47,581 bases of DNA from Singulisphaera sp. (lineage in GTDB: Bacteria; Planctomycetota; Planctomycetia; Isosphaerales; Isosphaeraceae): positions 1-47,581 of the forward strand of contig DAIDJG010000125.1 in the NCBI GenBank assembly GCA_027451445.1. Direction: 5' to 3'. The position numbers and the translations under genes were made by a program. Shown here piece after piece: positions 9,601 through 17,469 of this stretch. The notes under the pieces were generated by a model, which worked only from the letters and a program-made list of their open reading frames with translations, made no database searches and was not told the DNA's origin. Within the stretch, counting starts at the first letter, position 1. Each line of letters opens with the position of its first letter.

Positions 9601-10049
9601 CTCATCAATCGGGCCAACGGTTCACCGGTCGCACTTCGATCGCGCCCCGGGAAGCGGAAGACCGTCATGTCCCCCCGCTTGTCCTGTACCCCGTAGCCGG
9701 CGACAACGAGACGGCTTTGGTCCACCTCGTTCGGCATCGGAGCCAGCGCCATCGTGTAGATCCAGCCCGCCGGCCCGCGCCAGATCGGCGGGCGAATCGT
9801 CTGGGCGAGCCGATTCCCATCGGCCAGGTCCCACACCTTGACGACCTTGTCTTCACCCGCGGAAAGCAAGCTGAACCGGTTCCGCCAGAGGAGCGCCCTC
9901 ACGGGCGCGTGATGCCCGTCCGTTTCAACGACGAGGATCGGCTTGCGGAAATCGCGCACTTCGTCCTGTGCGTGGACGGGGTGGAAACCGGCCCAACTCG
10001 TTGCCAGAAGAAGACCGACGGAGATCCGAACTCGCAGGCCCCTTGCCAT
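6645..10049 (-). CDS. Secreted WD40 / pseudo-caspase protein (catalytic Cys replaced by Val)
   Basis: I chose the ATG at 10049 because it gives a clear signal peptide (MARGLRVRISVGLLLATSW..., cleaved near HAQ) and follows AGGGAG; the longer frame to 10190 adds 47 residues with no export signal. The protein has 1134 residues. A WD40 array covers ~35-560, then comes a PDZ-like segment (AWIVTSVIPQSFARAMGLQVGD), a WIVWTPQGYYDTSIEGDSR linker, a proline-rich spacer (PPKPPPPPPEKP) and a C-terminal caspase fold (RLVVVSLGAEQFPSN onward). The GHG motif reads ESH (H972), and the DACHS motif reads FLDGVHQ with V1023 at the nucleophile position, so proteolysis is not expected. It shares its linker and fold order with the 923-5341 protein and is probably a paralogue acting as scaffold or decoy. 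Confidence 0.88.
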   Translation of the reverse strand: MARGLRVRISVGLLLATSWAGFHPVHAQDEVRDFRKPILVVETDGHHAPVRALLWRNRFSLLSAGEDKVVKVWDLADGNRLAQTIRPPIWRGPAGWIYTMALAPMPNEVDQSRLVVAGYGVQDKRGDMTVFRFPGRDRSATGEPLARLMRRGEKDESGHQDSVLCVAFDPSGKMLASGANEYDRSIIIWDAATSRPLKPLTGHTGAVRALAFYNKTRRLVSVGADGSIRVWDLDRGVIIDAQLSTARRPIAYNTVAISPDDTTIVTGDENGRLIRFDANNLKNSPTLWKTKPEQGPVEFIAFQRDGKHLAVSIKSDKRDGLDASNLACDLEFRSVPTGTLEFSRRVPGLVRTLAFSPTGDRLAYSGGRSQSIFIRDLSNWDQSLVTLKGQGATIFDLGFTADSQTIGFTHDPLGAPNALPEYEGFDLSRRAIKAVSRDQLQGAIKQYQGWTVAADSSAYRFEAVHNSGRRWLADLNRATDRLWWSYTFIPPGPGHPRPTLAIGCETGITVYDLETGQRTRVLVGHSAPISALAPSPDGRWLASGSVDQMVMFYPLAGCDTVPKFGASIERRGNAWIVTSVIPQSFARAMGLQVGDQVMKAGIASLSTKETYEGPDQLARFVTRLDSLTPGLFITGIYVRRMVDVPGLGVFPIDLDPMPSTKRNSQALTLFPGLDKEWIVWTPQGYYDTSIEGDSRFLGWLTNPRFDQPNPTDFVPISTYADTMRQPVLLDQLWRTANMGQALATLPPRAPAPVAIAEAAQPPAITIGTVDPAMKISSAEGHWNVSVAAPRLRVAIAARGRSKIRDRQIFFDERLLPSAPLGEPLEKYNEELELQLPSNRLVRLAVKSINEEGNARVEAVDLLYSPPKPPPPPPEKPRLVVVSLGAEQFPSNALPPVRFAENDVKDLTSFLAQHLIPISASQSFGKQPNDQVVLTGKRASAESFVAYMDKLREEVEKKELHEKDVVVLVVESHVLKFEHVGLITTTDTAKDALPRPSISAAELSERLEELANYGCRTIVFLDGVHQLPEGGFKSDVKEWVRDLQLKRGVITFIASKEGPSDVDPRSQHGIFAEAILKAFEASGATSARTNRGSALTLDQFKNAVDAQVRALSNRQQFVGCYFPKGVSSRVYFAKP

Positions 10050-10141
10050 AAGGCTCCCTTTATTCACGATGAGATTTATTTGGTTCCAAGCATCTGCCAT
10101 TCCGGCCGCTCCGCGACGAGCGCAGAGTGCCTCAAAGATAA

Positions 10142-10201
10142 CGGCCACAGCACTCTTCGCGTGACAGAGCCCGTGGCCGCACCTCAACATCCGGTGCGGC
10201 C
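10142..10201 (-). promoter_or_regulatory. Mutually exclusive hairpins between the GH51 and pseudo-caspase genes
   Basis: Two stems share sequence. CGGCCAC (10142-10148) pairs with GTGGCCG (10173-10179), and GGCCGCACC (10175-10183) pairs with GGTGCGGCC (10193-10201). They cannot form together. The region lies just after the GH51 stop and ~93 bases before the pseudo-caspase start on the same strand. It could be a terminator/antiterminator switch or only a processing hairpin. No U-tract follows either stem, which weakens the terminator reading. Confidence 0.35.
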
Positions 10202-10211
10202 GCGCGGGGAC

Positions 10212-12674
10212 TCACTCGAACCGGATCACCGTGAATGAGTTGGGGACCAGTGTGTATGACGCCCGCCCTCCCTCAATCCCATGACGCCACTGAGATTGTT
10301 TCGGCTGAATGCGATTGGGTGACTCCGCCGTGTTCACAGCATCGAGCGGCCCGGACAGTTGCTCAACCGAGGCTGACGAACGCGTGGGCGTAAATCCTTG
10401 CAGGTGCAGCCCGACCTTCCGGGGTCGGTCGTCCCAGTTGACAACCTGCAGGACGAGGCTCTTCCCGTCCTCGCTGCGCTTGGCGTTGAGGCTAAGTCGG
10501 TCCGACGGCCCGTCGATCGAACTCTCGACGAGCAGTGGTTGAGACGCGTTCCGCGCCATGCGCGTCACATAGCCCGGAGGCTGCAGCCAGACCTGGGACG
10601 GGTTCAAGAACAGCAACCCCTGGTCCCAACCGTTATCGTTCTGACCATCGGGCTGGAGGCAATTGGCGGAGCAGGCGATCGGCAGCAACGCACCGACCCG
10701 CTCCACCTCGTTGATGGCCAGGGCGTTCGACAATGCACGTCGTTGCGCGTGATTACCCGAATTGAATTCGAAAATGACGACCTTGTACTTCGCGCCCGGC
10801 GCAATCTTGCCAAGTTGGTCAATGTAACTACGCTCGACCTGGAAGTTTCCTGGGAGCGGAGGGTGATCCGTGTCGATGTGGATATCGAACCAGACTTCCC
10901 GGCCCCGTGCTTTCGCCAGCTCCAGAATCTTCTGGTGTCCGGCCAGCGTCTTCACCGCCACACCACCGTCGAACTGGAATGGGTTCTCAATCACTTTATG
11001 GTATGCGAAGTCGCCGACGATCAGGATGATCTCCGGGTCCTTCGCCCAGATCGCTTCGGCCATCGGCTGGAATTTCTGCCAGTAGGCGTCGTTGACCGCC
11101 TCCTCGTTGCCGAGCTCGAGGTACTTGAGTCGGTACGGCTCAGGATGACCGTCCGCGGCGCGCTTGCGGCCCCACGGGGTGTCGGCCGGCGCGTTCGCGT
11201 ACGCGATAAAGTCGGCCATGTCGCTGGGCGTCTCGCCCATGTTGATCGCGGGAATTCCGAGGAAGCCCGCGGCCTCGCAAAACGCGAGGAAATCGAAGAT
11301 CCCCCAACCGTTGCTCGAGTACGGATACCACATCCCCCCCGTCGGCGGACGGAGGTCGGTTGGGCCAATCATGTTCTTCCAGCGGTATTCGGGGTGGTTC
11401 ACCATCGACCCACCATAGCGCAGGACCGTCAGCCCCTGGGCGATCAAGGCGTCTGCGACGTCCTTGCGATCCTTCAAGTATTGAAACCGCCCCCAAGGGC
11501 CCGGGATGAGCGAGACGTATCCAACGGCGACGGAGCCCGGATTCTTCAGGGTGATCGCAAAGCGGCCGGCGCGATCGGTCTCGTTGGGCTTCAACTCGAG
11601 CGCGTAGGTCGTCCACGTCTCAAGGGTCACGTTTTCTGTCGCCTCAGCGTAAATACGGTCGCCCGTTCGGCTTTCCAGAGAAAACGTCAGTTCAGCAGGC
11701 CGATCGGCCCGGGCGCGAATCAGACCGAAGTAGGGCTTGTTGGCCACCAGGTTCAAGCCCCAGCGATTGAGCCCCTGATTTTCGATCCCGATCGCACCTT
11801 TGCCCTCCGTGAACGTGATTCGCTGGCTCTGCCGGCCGATGAACGCCTCCTTGGACTCCAGGGCATAACTCCCTCGAACTTCGCCTCTCTTCACGGGCCC
11901 CCACATCCCGCTCACGCCGTCGGCGAACGCGTCCGTGTCGCGATAAGCAAAGGGAAGACTCTCGGACGAGCCGTCGCTCTCGATCCGAAGGTTACGGAAC
12001 CGGGCAGGCCGCTGCCAGGTCCGCAGGCCAACCCGCCCTTTGGCGAGAGGGTGCTCCGTGTCTCGGAACGTGGTCATGCTCTTCCCATCGACCAGGACCT
12101 CCAGTTCGCCGGGCTTGAGCCGCACGCGCAGCGGGATCCAACGATCGACCGGCACCGGACATGCGATGCGCTGGAGCGGCTCCCAGTTCTGGCGATGCCG
12201 GCCCAGAACCAGGTGGCCCGTGGTTTCGAGTGAGACTTCGTACGCGGTGACTTTGTCGGCTCCAATCCCGGGCCGATCGACGTTCACGACCAAGCCGGCG
12301 TTGCCCCCCTGTTCCGAGGGAAAGAGAACCTCGACACCGACTTCGCCGGACGCAAACGCCGGCGCGTCAGAAACGAGCTTGGGCCCGTCGCCCGCATCTG
12401 CCAGCAGCTCGTCGTCACGTATTTGCCAATGACCTCCATACGTCGTGAACCCCTTGAGCGGGCGCGGGCGGGGCGGCTCCTGGAAGCTTTCGCCGAAAAT
12501 CATCTGACTGTAGAGACCGCCGTAGATCTCGTGGTTCACGTCCTCGATGCACGCCCCATACAGATAGGGCGAAAGCCGGTGGACCACCCGCTGCGCGTCA
12601 ACCTTGAAGACGGTCTCACCCGATCCGGGAGCGGCGGCGAGCGCGACCGCCAGGAGCATCGTCCAACCCGTCAT
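10212..12674 (-). CDS. Alpha-L-arabinofuranosidase-like glycoside hydrolase (GH51 type) with LamG-like insert
   Basis: 820 residues, exported (signal peptide MTGWTMLLAVALAAAPGSG). After a GH51-like N-terminus (LSPYLYGACIEDVNHEIYGG) comes a beta-sandwich insert at ~75-210 resembling laminin-G/DUF1080 domains (GHWQIRDDELL... to RFRNLRIES). A carbohydrate-binding-like stretch follows, then the TIM barrel. LELGNEEA places the likely acid/base at E524, and VVIFEFNSG places the likely nucleophile at E636. A C-terminal beta domain closes the protein. It probably releases L-arabinose from plant or algal polysaccharide outside the cytoplasm. ATG 12674 follows AGGAGAG at 7 bases. The SDR gene lies 63 bases upstream on the same strand and may be in the same operon, perhaps oxidising a released sugar. 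Confidence 0.88.
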   Translation of the reverse strand: MTGWTMLLAVALAAAPGSGETVFKVDAQRVVHRLSPYLYGACIEDVNHEIYGGLYSQMIFGESFQEPPRPRPLKGFTTYGGHWQIRDDELLADAGDGPKLVSDAPAFASGEVGVEVLFPSEQGGNAGLVVNVDRPGIGADKVTAYEVSLETTGHLVLGRHRQNWEPLQRIACPVPVDRWIPLRVRLKPGELEVLVDGKSMTTFRDTEHPLAKGRVGLRTWQRPARFRNLRIESDGSSESLPFAYRDTDAFADGVSGMWGPVKRGEVRGSYALESKEAFIGRQSQRITFTEGKGAIGIENQGLNRWGLNLVANKPYFGLIRARADRPAELTFSLESRTGDRIYAEATENVTLETWTTYALELKPNETDRAGRFAITLKNPGSVAVGYVSLIPGPWGRFQYLKDRKDVADALIAQGLTVLRYGGSMVNHPEYRWKNMIGPTDLRPPTGGMWYPYSSNGWGIFDFLAFCEAAGFLGIPAINMGETPSDMADFIAYANAPADTPWGRKRAADGHPEPYRLKYLELGNEEAVNDAYWQKFQPMAEAIWAKDPEIILIVGDFAYHKVIENPFQFDGGVAVKTLAGHQKILELAKARGREVWFDIHIDTDHPPLPGNFQVERSYIDQLGKIAPGAKYKVVIFEFNSGNHAQRRALSNALAINEVERVGALLPIACSANCLQPDGQNDNGWDQGLLFLNPSQVWLQPPGYVTRMARNASQPLLVESSIDGPSDRLSLNAKRSEDGKSLVLQVVNWDDRPRKVGLHLQGFTPTRSSASVEQLSGPLDAVNTAESPNRIQPKQSQWRHGIEGGRASYTLVPNSFTVIRFE

Positions 12675-12737
12675 GATCGTTCTCTCCTGTGAGTCTATCT
12701 GCGTTCGAGTCCGTCGCGGAGGGACTGCGATACCGGT

Positions 12738-13547
12738 TCACCAGTGCATGACATAGCCGCCGTCCACATTGATCGTCTGCCCGGTGACGTTCCCGGCGCA
12801 GGGCGATGCGAGGAAGACGGCCATCGCGGCAATGTCTTCCGGCGTCTGCCAGCGTCCCAGCGGCACGAGGGCCTTGACCTTCGCTCCGGCCCACTCGTCA
12901 TACGAGGGACGCTCGTGCGCGGGCTGCTGCCCGGCCCAGGCCTCGTAGACCGACCGGTTCAACGCGGTCTGCACCATCCCCGGACAGAGCGAGTTCACGC
13001 GGACGCCGAATGGGGCCAGATCCTTGGCGGCACACTGCGCGAAGTTGATGAGTCCCGCCTTTGACGCACTATAGGGGGGGTCCGTCTGGGAGCCGATCTG
13101 GCCCGCCACGGACGCCAGGAACAGCATGGTGCCGGCCTTCGCCTCTGCCATGCCCGGCGCGAACGCATGGGCAACATTCGCAGCCCCGATGAGATTGACA
13201 CGCAACACGCGCTCCCAGTCCGCCGGCTCGAGCGTCCAGAAGGGAAAGCCAAACTTCCCTGAGCCCACTGCGGCGGCAAAAATGACGTGATCGCACCGCC
13301 CGAATTCCCGTCTCACGCTCTCAGCCACGCCCTGAATCGCCGCGTAATCCGTCACGTCCGCCACCAGGCCGATACTCCGCCCCTTCCCAACGGGTTCGAG
13401 TTGTGCGGCGACTTGGACGACCTCAGGATCGCGATCGACGATCGCGACATGAGCTCCCTCCTCGAGGAACGCGACCGCGATCGCTTGCCCAAGTCCTCGG
13501 GCTCCGCCAACCACAACGGCGACGGCGCCGGCGAGTTGAAGATCCAT
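12738..13547 (-). CDS. Short-chain dehydrogenase/reductase (SDR family)
   Basis: 269 residues, the usual length for a classical SDR. The N-terminal Rossmann motif is GGARGLG (14-20). The acidic residue after beta-2 (VDRD) suggests NAD(H) preference. The catalytic set is S146 (FLASVAG), Y159 and K163 (YSASK), and the C-terminus has INVDGGYVMHW, typical of the family. It is cytoplasmic and lacks TM segments. I chose ATG 13547, after a G-rich Shine-Dalgarno (GGGGGTG); the frame reaches 13568 with no better start. The substrate cannot be read from sequence. Its position upstream of the GH51 gene suggests a sugar or sugar-acid substrate. Confidence 0.9.
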   Translation of the reverse strand: MDLQLAGAVAVVVGGARGLGQAIAVAFLEEGAHVAIVDRDPEVVQVAAQLEPVGKGRSIGLVADVTDYAAIQGVAESVRREFGRCDHVIFAAAVGSGKFGFPFWTLEPADWERVLRVNLIGAANVAHAFAPGMAEAKAGTMLFLASVAGQIGSQTDPPYSASKAGLINFAQCAAKDLAPFGVRVNSLCPGMVQTALNRSVYEAWAGQQPAHERPSYDEWAGAKVKALVPLGRWQTPEDIAAMAVFLASPCAGNVTGQTINVDGGYVMHW

Positions 13548-13783
13548 CAGAATCACCCCCTGAGCCAAGATCTCCGCCCAACTGCCGAGTCATCACGATC
13601 GCGCAGAAACGAGGCGCTGGGAACTGGCCGGGCAGCCTGCCCGTGAGTTCACCGCAGTCGCCGAGGCTCGAACATAACCTCATCGCGGGATCAGCCGCTA
13701 CGCGCTAATGCAGCGCCGCCACCGCTTTTCGCTGAGGACGTTGTGGAGATGGGGAGGGAAGGGGTGGTGTTGATTCCAACCGT
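13548..13783. other. Intergenic stretch upstream of the SDR gene
   Basis: About 236 bases between the SDR start and the tRNA terminator. It should hold the SDR/GH51 promoter, but I see no site strong enough to name. The short ORFs here look like shadows. Confidence 0.4.
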
Positions 13784-13829
13784 ATAAAAAACAACGCGGC
13801 GGATGAGGTCCGAGAAACCTCTCCGCCGC
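13784..13829 (-). terminator. Intrinsic terminator of the tRNA-Met gene
   Basis: On the minus strand GCGGCGGA (13796-13803) pairs with TCCGCCGC (13822-13829). An inner stem, GAGGT with ACCTC, closes the hairpin. A U-rich tract follows (A-run at 13785-13793 on the plus strand). It lies ~40 bases after the tRNA 3' end, in the right orientation. Confidence 0.85.
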
Positions 13830-13868
13830 ACCGTTCATTCTCACCAGAAAGCGCCGAAATAAAGGAAG

Positions 13869-13940
13869 TTGCGATGGGTGGAATCGAACCACCTACCTCC
13901 AGGTTATGAGCCTGGCGAGCTGCCGGTGCTCTACATCGCA
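13869..13940 (-). tRNA. tRNA-Met (anticodon CAT)
   Basis: The minus strand folds into a full cloverleaf. The acceptor stem is TGCGATG with CATCGCA, the D-stem GAGC with GCTC, the anticodon stem CCAGG with CCTGG around the loop CTCATAA, and the T-stem GGTGG with CCACC around TTCGATT. The discriminator is A and CCA is not encoded. The T1-A72 pair and the lack of three consecutive G-C pairs in the anticodon stem argue against initiator tRNA. A CAT anticodon can also be lysidine-modified tRNA-Ile2, which I cannot exclude. A terminator follows. Confidence 0.92.
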
Positions 13941-14564
13941 AGAGAAGTATAGACGGGCCCGCGCTCGAAGTCCAGCCCCCTGATACGTATTTTCTCAAGA
14001 TCAAGTGTCATAACGAGTTGCCGTCTGAAGACACAAAACCAGCGTGCTCGAGAGAGGGCCGGCCGACACTGACAGAGTGCCCGTGTCCTCGACCACCTCA
14101 TTGTGCCCGAGGAGAGCCGGCCCTGGCTGCGTAATAGATTGGAGGTGGCGAGTCACAAAACCGTCGTTCAGCGAGCTACGGTTTCGTTGGGGACCCAAAA
14201 AGCGGACGGTGGACACAGACGGAGTGTCCAATGCCTCGCTCACCTCGTCGTGACCGAGTCGATCCGTCCTGTCTGCGCGGTGTTTTGGGGCTGGATGCCA
14301 AGCGCGGAGAGATTCGACTCGGACAAGAGTTTGGAGAGTTTACGATGGCAGCAACAAGGGGGGGGGGAATCGTAGGCTTATGAAGGTGTTGCGTAAGGAG
14401 TTGGCAGGACGTTTTTCGGGGTTAGCTTCACGGCGGACGTCGCCTCCTGACTTCGTTCACTTTTCCGTTGAACTTGCGACACCCGTCTGACACCATCCCA
14501 TACGAACGCGCCTGTGCCCTGTTACAGCGACTGGGAAAACTGTTCGTAAACGGCTTACCTCGTA
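13941..14564. other. Intergenic region before the sigma factor, with a diverged direct repeat
   Basis: About 620 bases without a convincing gene. It contains two imperfect direct copies of a ~70-bp unit (separate entry) and a run of ten G at 14358-14367. Several short ORFs cross it on both strands, but none has a good ribosome-binding site together with coding-like sequence. The sigma-factor promoter presumably lies near its right end. Confidence 0.5.
14066..14281. repeat. Diverged direct repeat, two ~70-bp copies 147 bases apart
   Basis: The segment from about 14066 (GACACTGACAGAGTG...) aligns without gaps to the segment from about 14213 (GACACAGACGGAGTG...) for ~70 bases, with roughly three-quarters identity by eye. 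The offset of 147 bases is a multiple of three, so both copies also translate similarly on the minus strand (GHNEVVEDTG versus GHDEVSEALD). It may be an old tandem duplication or the remnant of a repeat protein gene. Confidence 0.5.
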
Positions 14565-15365
14565 ATGACCAGCGGAGAGTCCGGCGTGGCAGACTCGGGG
14601 GGCGCCTCCATGGGTATGGATTCGCAAGACCTTCACCTCAGCCGCATTACGACCGAATGGAACATCGTCTTCCAGGCGCACTGCGGATCTCCCGAGCAAG
14701 TGACCGAGGCGCAAACGATCTTGATGATGCGCTACGCGGGCGCCGTTCATCGCTACCTGCTCGCAGCGGTGCGTGATCCGGACACGGCCGCCGATCTGGG
14801 CCAGGAGTTCGCCGTCCGCTTCCTGCGGGGGGACTTTCATGGGGCGGATCCGTCGCGCGGGCGGTTTCGCGATTTCCTGAAACGCTGTGTCCGCAACCTC
14901 ATGATCGACCATCAGCGCCGGCAGGCGCGGTCACGCTCCCGCCCCTTTGCGGACGGCGATCCCGAACCCGCCGACCCTGATACGGGCCTCCCCGATCTCG
15001 ATGTCCAGTTCCTGGCGAGTTGGCGTAAGGAACTCATCGTCCGTACCTGGGCGGCTCTTGCCAGGTACCAGCAAGAGACCAAACGTCCCTACCATGATGT
15101 GCTCCGGCTGCGCACCGACCAACCGGACCTGCACTCCCCGGAAATGGCGGTTCAGCTCTCGGCCCAGCTCGGTGTGCCGCTGTCCGCGGGCTGGGTGCGC
15201 CAGGCGTTGCACCGGGCTCGTGACATGTTCGCGTCACTATTGATCGACGAGGTCACGAGCTCCCTCAAGGAGGCAACTCCCGAGACCGTCGAGCAAGAAT
15301 TGATCGACCTGGGACTGATCGAATACTGCCGCGCTGCGCTCGACAAACGGCTCGGCAAAGGGTAG
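14565..15365 (+). CDS. ECF-like RNA polymerase sigma factor
   Basis: 266 residues. Region 2 is visible at about 60-125 (RYAGAVHRYLLAAV, then AADLGQEFAVRFL, SRGRFRDFLKRCVRNLMIDH), typical of sigma-70 region 2 with the conserved Asp-hydrophobic-Ile-Asp-His end. The C-terminal half holds an atypical region 4 (LSAGWVRQALHRARDMFASLL, with the helix-turn-helix expected here), resembling the long planctomycete ECF proteins often found with WD40 Ser/Thr kinases. Start choice is uncertain: ATG 14565 has no clear Shine-Dalgarno, and ATG 14610 or 14616 is possible and would remove a low-complexity N-terminus. No anti-sigma gene lies next to it. Confidence 0.82.
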   Translation: MTSGESGVADSGGASMGMDSQDLHLSRITTEWNIVFQAHCGSPEQVTEAQTILMMRYAGAVHRYLLAAVRDPDTAADLGQEFAVRFLRGDFHGADPSRGRFRDFLKRCVRNLMIDHQRRQARSRSRPFADGDPEPADPDTGLPDLDVQFLASWRKELIVRTWAALARYQQETKRPYHDVLRLRTDQPDLHSPEMAVQLSAQLGVPLSAGWVRQALHRARDMFASLLIDEVTSSLKEATPETVEQELIDLGLIEYCRAALDKRLGKG

Positions 15366-15424
15366 GGCGGTGTACCTCAGCGAATCGAGGCAGAGGCGTT
15401 CCCGATGACCCGCGGTCGTGGGAA

Positions 15425-15775
15425 TCACCGAGGTGTGAGCACGCCTCTCGTCCCTTGAGCCGCTGATGCGTAGGGCGGTGCCGGCACAAACTCCGTACGA
15501 CTCTCCGTGCGAGGCGTTACTGGCGGCGAGGCTGCGGCGGCGGTCCCGGTCCCCTTCGCCGGGTCGTAGGCATCCGCAAGCCGATGCTGAAGCGTGGCGA
15601 GAAAGCCCACGAACTCGTTGGTGGGGTCGCAGTGCAGCCGTCCTTTGAGGGCAGCGACGCGCCACATCAGCTCGCGAATTTCCGTACCATGGAGTTCCGG
15701 GTTCTGGAGCGCCGCCCGAGCGCGGAGCGTGAGGTTCCTGACCTGTTCCACGATCGGCGTTTCTTCGGCTGTCAT
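15425..15775 (-). CDS. Small hypothetical helical protein
   Basis: 116 residues from ATG 15775, which follows a strong GGGGAGGGG Shine-Dalgarno; the frame to 15844 adds 23 unlikely residues. The N-terminal ~70 residues look helical (VEQVRNLTLRARAALQNPEL, EIRELMWRVAALKGRL). The C-terminus is a Ser/Pro/Ala-rich tail. No signal peptide or recognised domain. It is convergent with the sigma-factor gene, 59 bases away. It is plausible as a real gene because of its ribosome-binding site and amino-acid mix. Function unknown. Confidence 0.55.
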   Translation of the reverse strand: MTAEETPIVEQVRNLTLRARAALQNPELHGTEIRELMWRVAALKGRLHCDPTNEFVGFLATLQHRLADAYDPAKGTGTAAAASPPVTPRTESRTEFVPAPPYASAAQGTRGVLTPR

Positions 15776-15990
15776 CGCCCGCCCCTCCCCGACGGCGTCA
15801 TCGCCGCGCTGACACTCAGAGTCTAGAACACGTTTCGTGCTCACTAAGTTGGAGAACGCGTTCTGGCTCCGTTCGCGCTAAGATCGCCTCAGAATTGCGC
15901 CGATTTCGCTGACACGATGTTGACACACCGCAACACTTTCCCTGTCTATGGTGACGTTGTGCTGTCACCCCTCATGGGTATGCGTCCCTG

Positions 15991-17469
15991 TCATTTCACT
16001 CCCGAGGCGCCAAGAAAGCTTTCGACGGCTTTCTGAAATGCCTCGGGAGCGCGACCGCCGAACGGCTTCGCACTATCGTACGAGCGGGGAAACGCCAGGG
16101 TCTCCGCCATCGTTTTGAGCGCATCCTTAGATTTCGTCGAAGGGACGTGGCCCTGATCGGCCAGGCCTTGATCGAGCGAAGCGACCGCCAGGTAGATTTG
16201 CACCAGGTGTTCCCAGTCCCAATGGGGGCTCGCCGCCGATGGGCGGGAGATGCGACCGACAAGGGAGCACAGATCGGCGGTCGTAAAGCGGTTTGCGTCC
16301 CGGGCCAGCCAGGCGCGCAACGGTTCCGATAAAGTTTGCGCCAGTCGTTCGATCTCGTGTGCGCGAGGTTCATCGCGAACCATCTCGCGACCGAGGAGCG
16401 CGAGCGGTCCGCTGGCTTCGTGATCGCCTCCCGCCGTCAGCAGTTCGGCCATGCCAACGTTCCCGCGGTTCCAGCGGAGTATCCCTGATTCCTCGCCGCT
16501 CTGCTGAAAGCCGTGCAACCAGCTCGGCTCCGCCAGGTCGTGGTGGCATGCGAAACACGAGTATTCGGATAACTCCGGCCAGGGCGCCACGGCGGTCGAA
16601 CCACGCTGATCTTTGATGCGCAGGCCATCGGCCTGGGACGCAACATGCCCGAGACGGTCGAGAGCCGTGACGGCCGAGACGACCTGCCCGATCGCCCACG
16701 CCCGCGCTTCGAAGTCGGGAGTGTCACGTTTCTCTTTCGCCACGTCCCAATGCTTGGGCAGGTTGGCGAGGTAGGAGGAGAACTCGAACAGGAGCCGGGG
16801 GTGGCCGGCGGCGATCAAGTCGTGGTCGACCCGGCGTCGTGCGTCTCCCACATGACAGCCTGCGCATTTCGTTGCCCGCACGACCAGGTCTGTCGTCAGC
16901 ACCATCCCAAGCTCGCGGCGCTCCTGATCGCTCGCGGCCCGATCCCGCCAGGACGACCAGTGAGCGTCGATCCAGCGCGCCGCGGGCCCGTGGCAACTCT
17001 CGCAGCTCACACCGTCTTCCAGCGAATACGTTGGTGCTTCGCGCGCTGACGTCGCGTCCTGCCGCACGTGACAGTCGAGGCAGCGTGAATCACGCTGGGG
17101 CGGAATCGGCTCCTTGTCCGGCCGCACGAGGTTGGCCGCGATCTGCTGCGAAAGGGCGTTCTCGAGGACGCCATACGCCCGTGAATGAGGGTCTCGCGTA
17201 CGCCAGGTCGTATAGGCGCTCGCGCTGCCGGCCTGCATCTCAGTGCCCCCATGGCAGCTCACGGCCGAGCACGAGGCTGCCCCCATCCAGTCGAATTCTG
17301 GGCGAGGGGTATCGTTGAAACCGCGTCGGCTTGGTTCGTGCGGCGTCGCACGAGCCGGCGGGCGGGACAAATTGATGGCCAGACCGACCACGAATGCGGC
17401 GCTTGCGATCGAGGAACACGCCACGAGCGTTTTCCGAAACGGTCGGTTTGCTCGCCATGCCGTGTTCAA
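15991..17469 (-). CDS. Pentaheme cytochrome c (c554/c-prime-like)
   Basis: I place the start at TTG 17469. It follows GGGGG and overlaps the TGA stop of the upstream ferredoxin gene (ATTGA), indicating translational coupling. This gives 492 residues with an N-terminal TM or signal anchor (VACSSIASAAFVVGLAINL); the frame to 17583 has no better start. Heme sites are CSAVSCH (CX4CH), CLDCH, CESCH, CAGCH and CFACH, five in all. The pattern resembles planctomycete cytochrome c554-like proteins. It should act outside the cytoplasmic membrane as an electron carrier, probably in one chain with the ferredoxin, decaheme and cytochrome-b-like products of the same cluster. Donor and acceptor are unknown. 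Confidence 0.88.
   Translation of the reverse strand: MNTAWRANRPFRKTLVACSSIASAAFVVGLAINLSRPPARATPHEPSRRGFNDTPRPEFDWMGAASCSAVSCHGGTEMQAGSASAYTTWRTRDPHSRAYGVLENALSQQIAANLVRPDKEPIPPQRDSRCLDCHVRQDATSAREAPTYSLEDGVSCESCHGPAARWIDAHWSSWRDRAASDQERRELGMVLTTDLVVRATKCAGCHVGDARRRVDHDLIAAGHPRLLFEFSSYLANLPKHWDVAKEKRDTPDFEARAWAIGQVVSAVTALDRLGHVASQADGLRIKDQRGSTAVAPWPELSEYSCFACHHDLAEPSWLHGFQQSGEESGILRWNRGNVGMAELLTAGGDHEASGPLALLGREMVRDEPRAHEIERLAQTLSEPLRAWLARDANRFTTADLCSLVGRISRPSAASPHWDWEHLVQIYLAVASLDQGLADQGHVPSTKSKDALKTMAETLAFPRSYDSAKPFGGRAPEAFQKAVESFLGASGVK

Noticed and set aside
10398-12233. 611-codon open frame on the plus strand
   Set aside because: Antisense to the GH51 gene; Arg/Pro/Val-rich sequence with no domain. 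The minus-strand gene has a signal peptide, motifs and ribosome-binding site.
13698-14004. Short minus-strand frames around the tRNA
   Set aside because: They cross the tRNA and its terminator.
14358-14367. Run of ten G as a phase-variation tract
   Set aside because: It is not inside or just before a convincing gene, so there is no reading frame or promoter it could switch.
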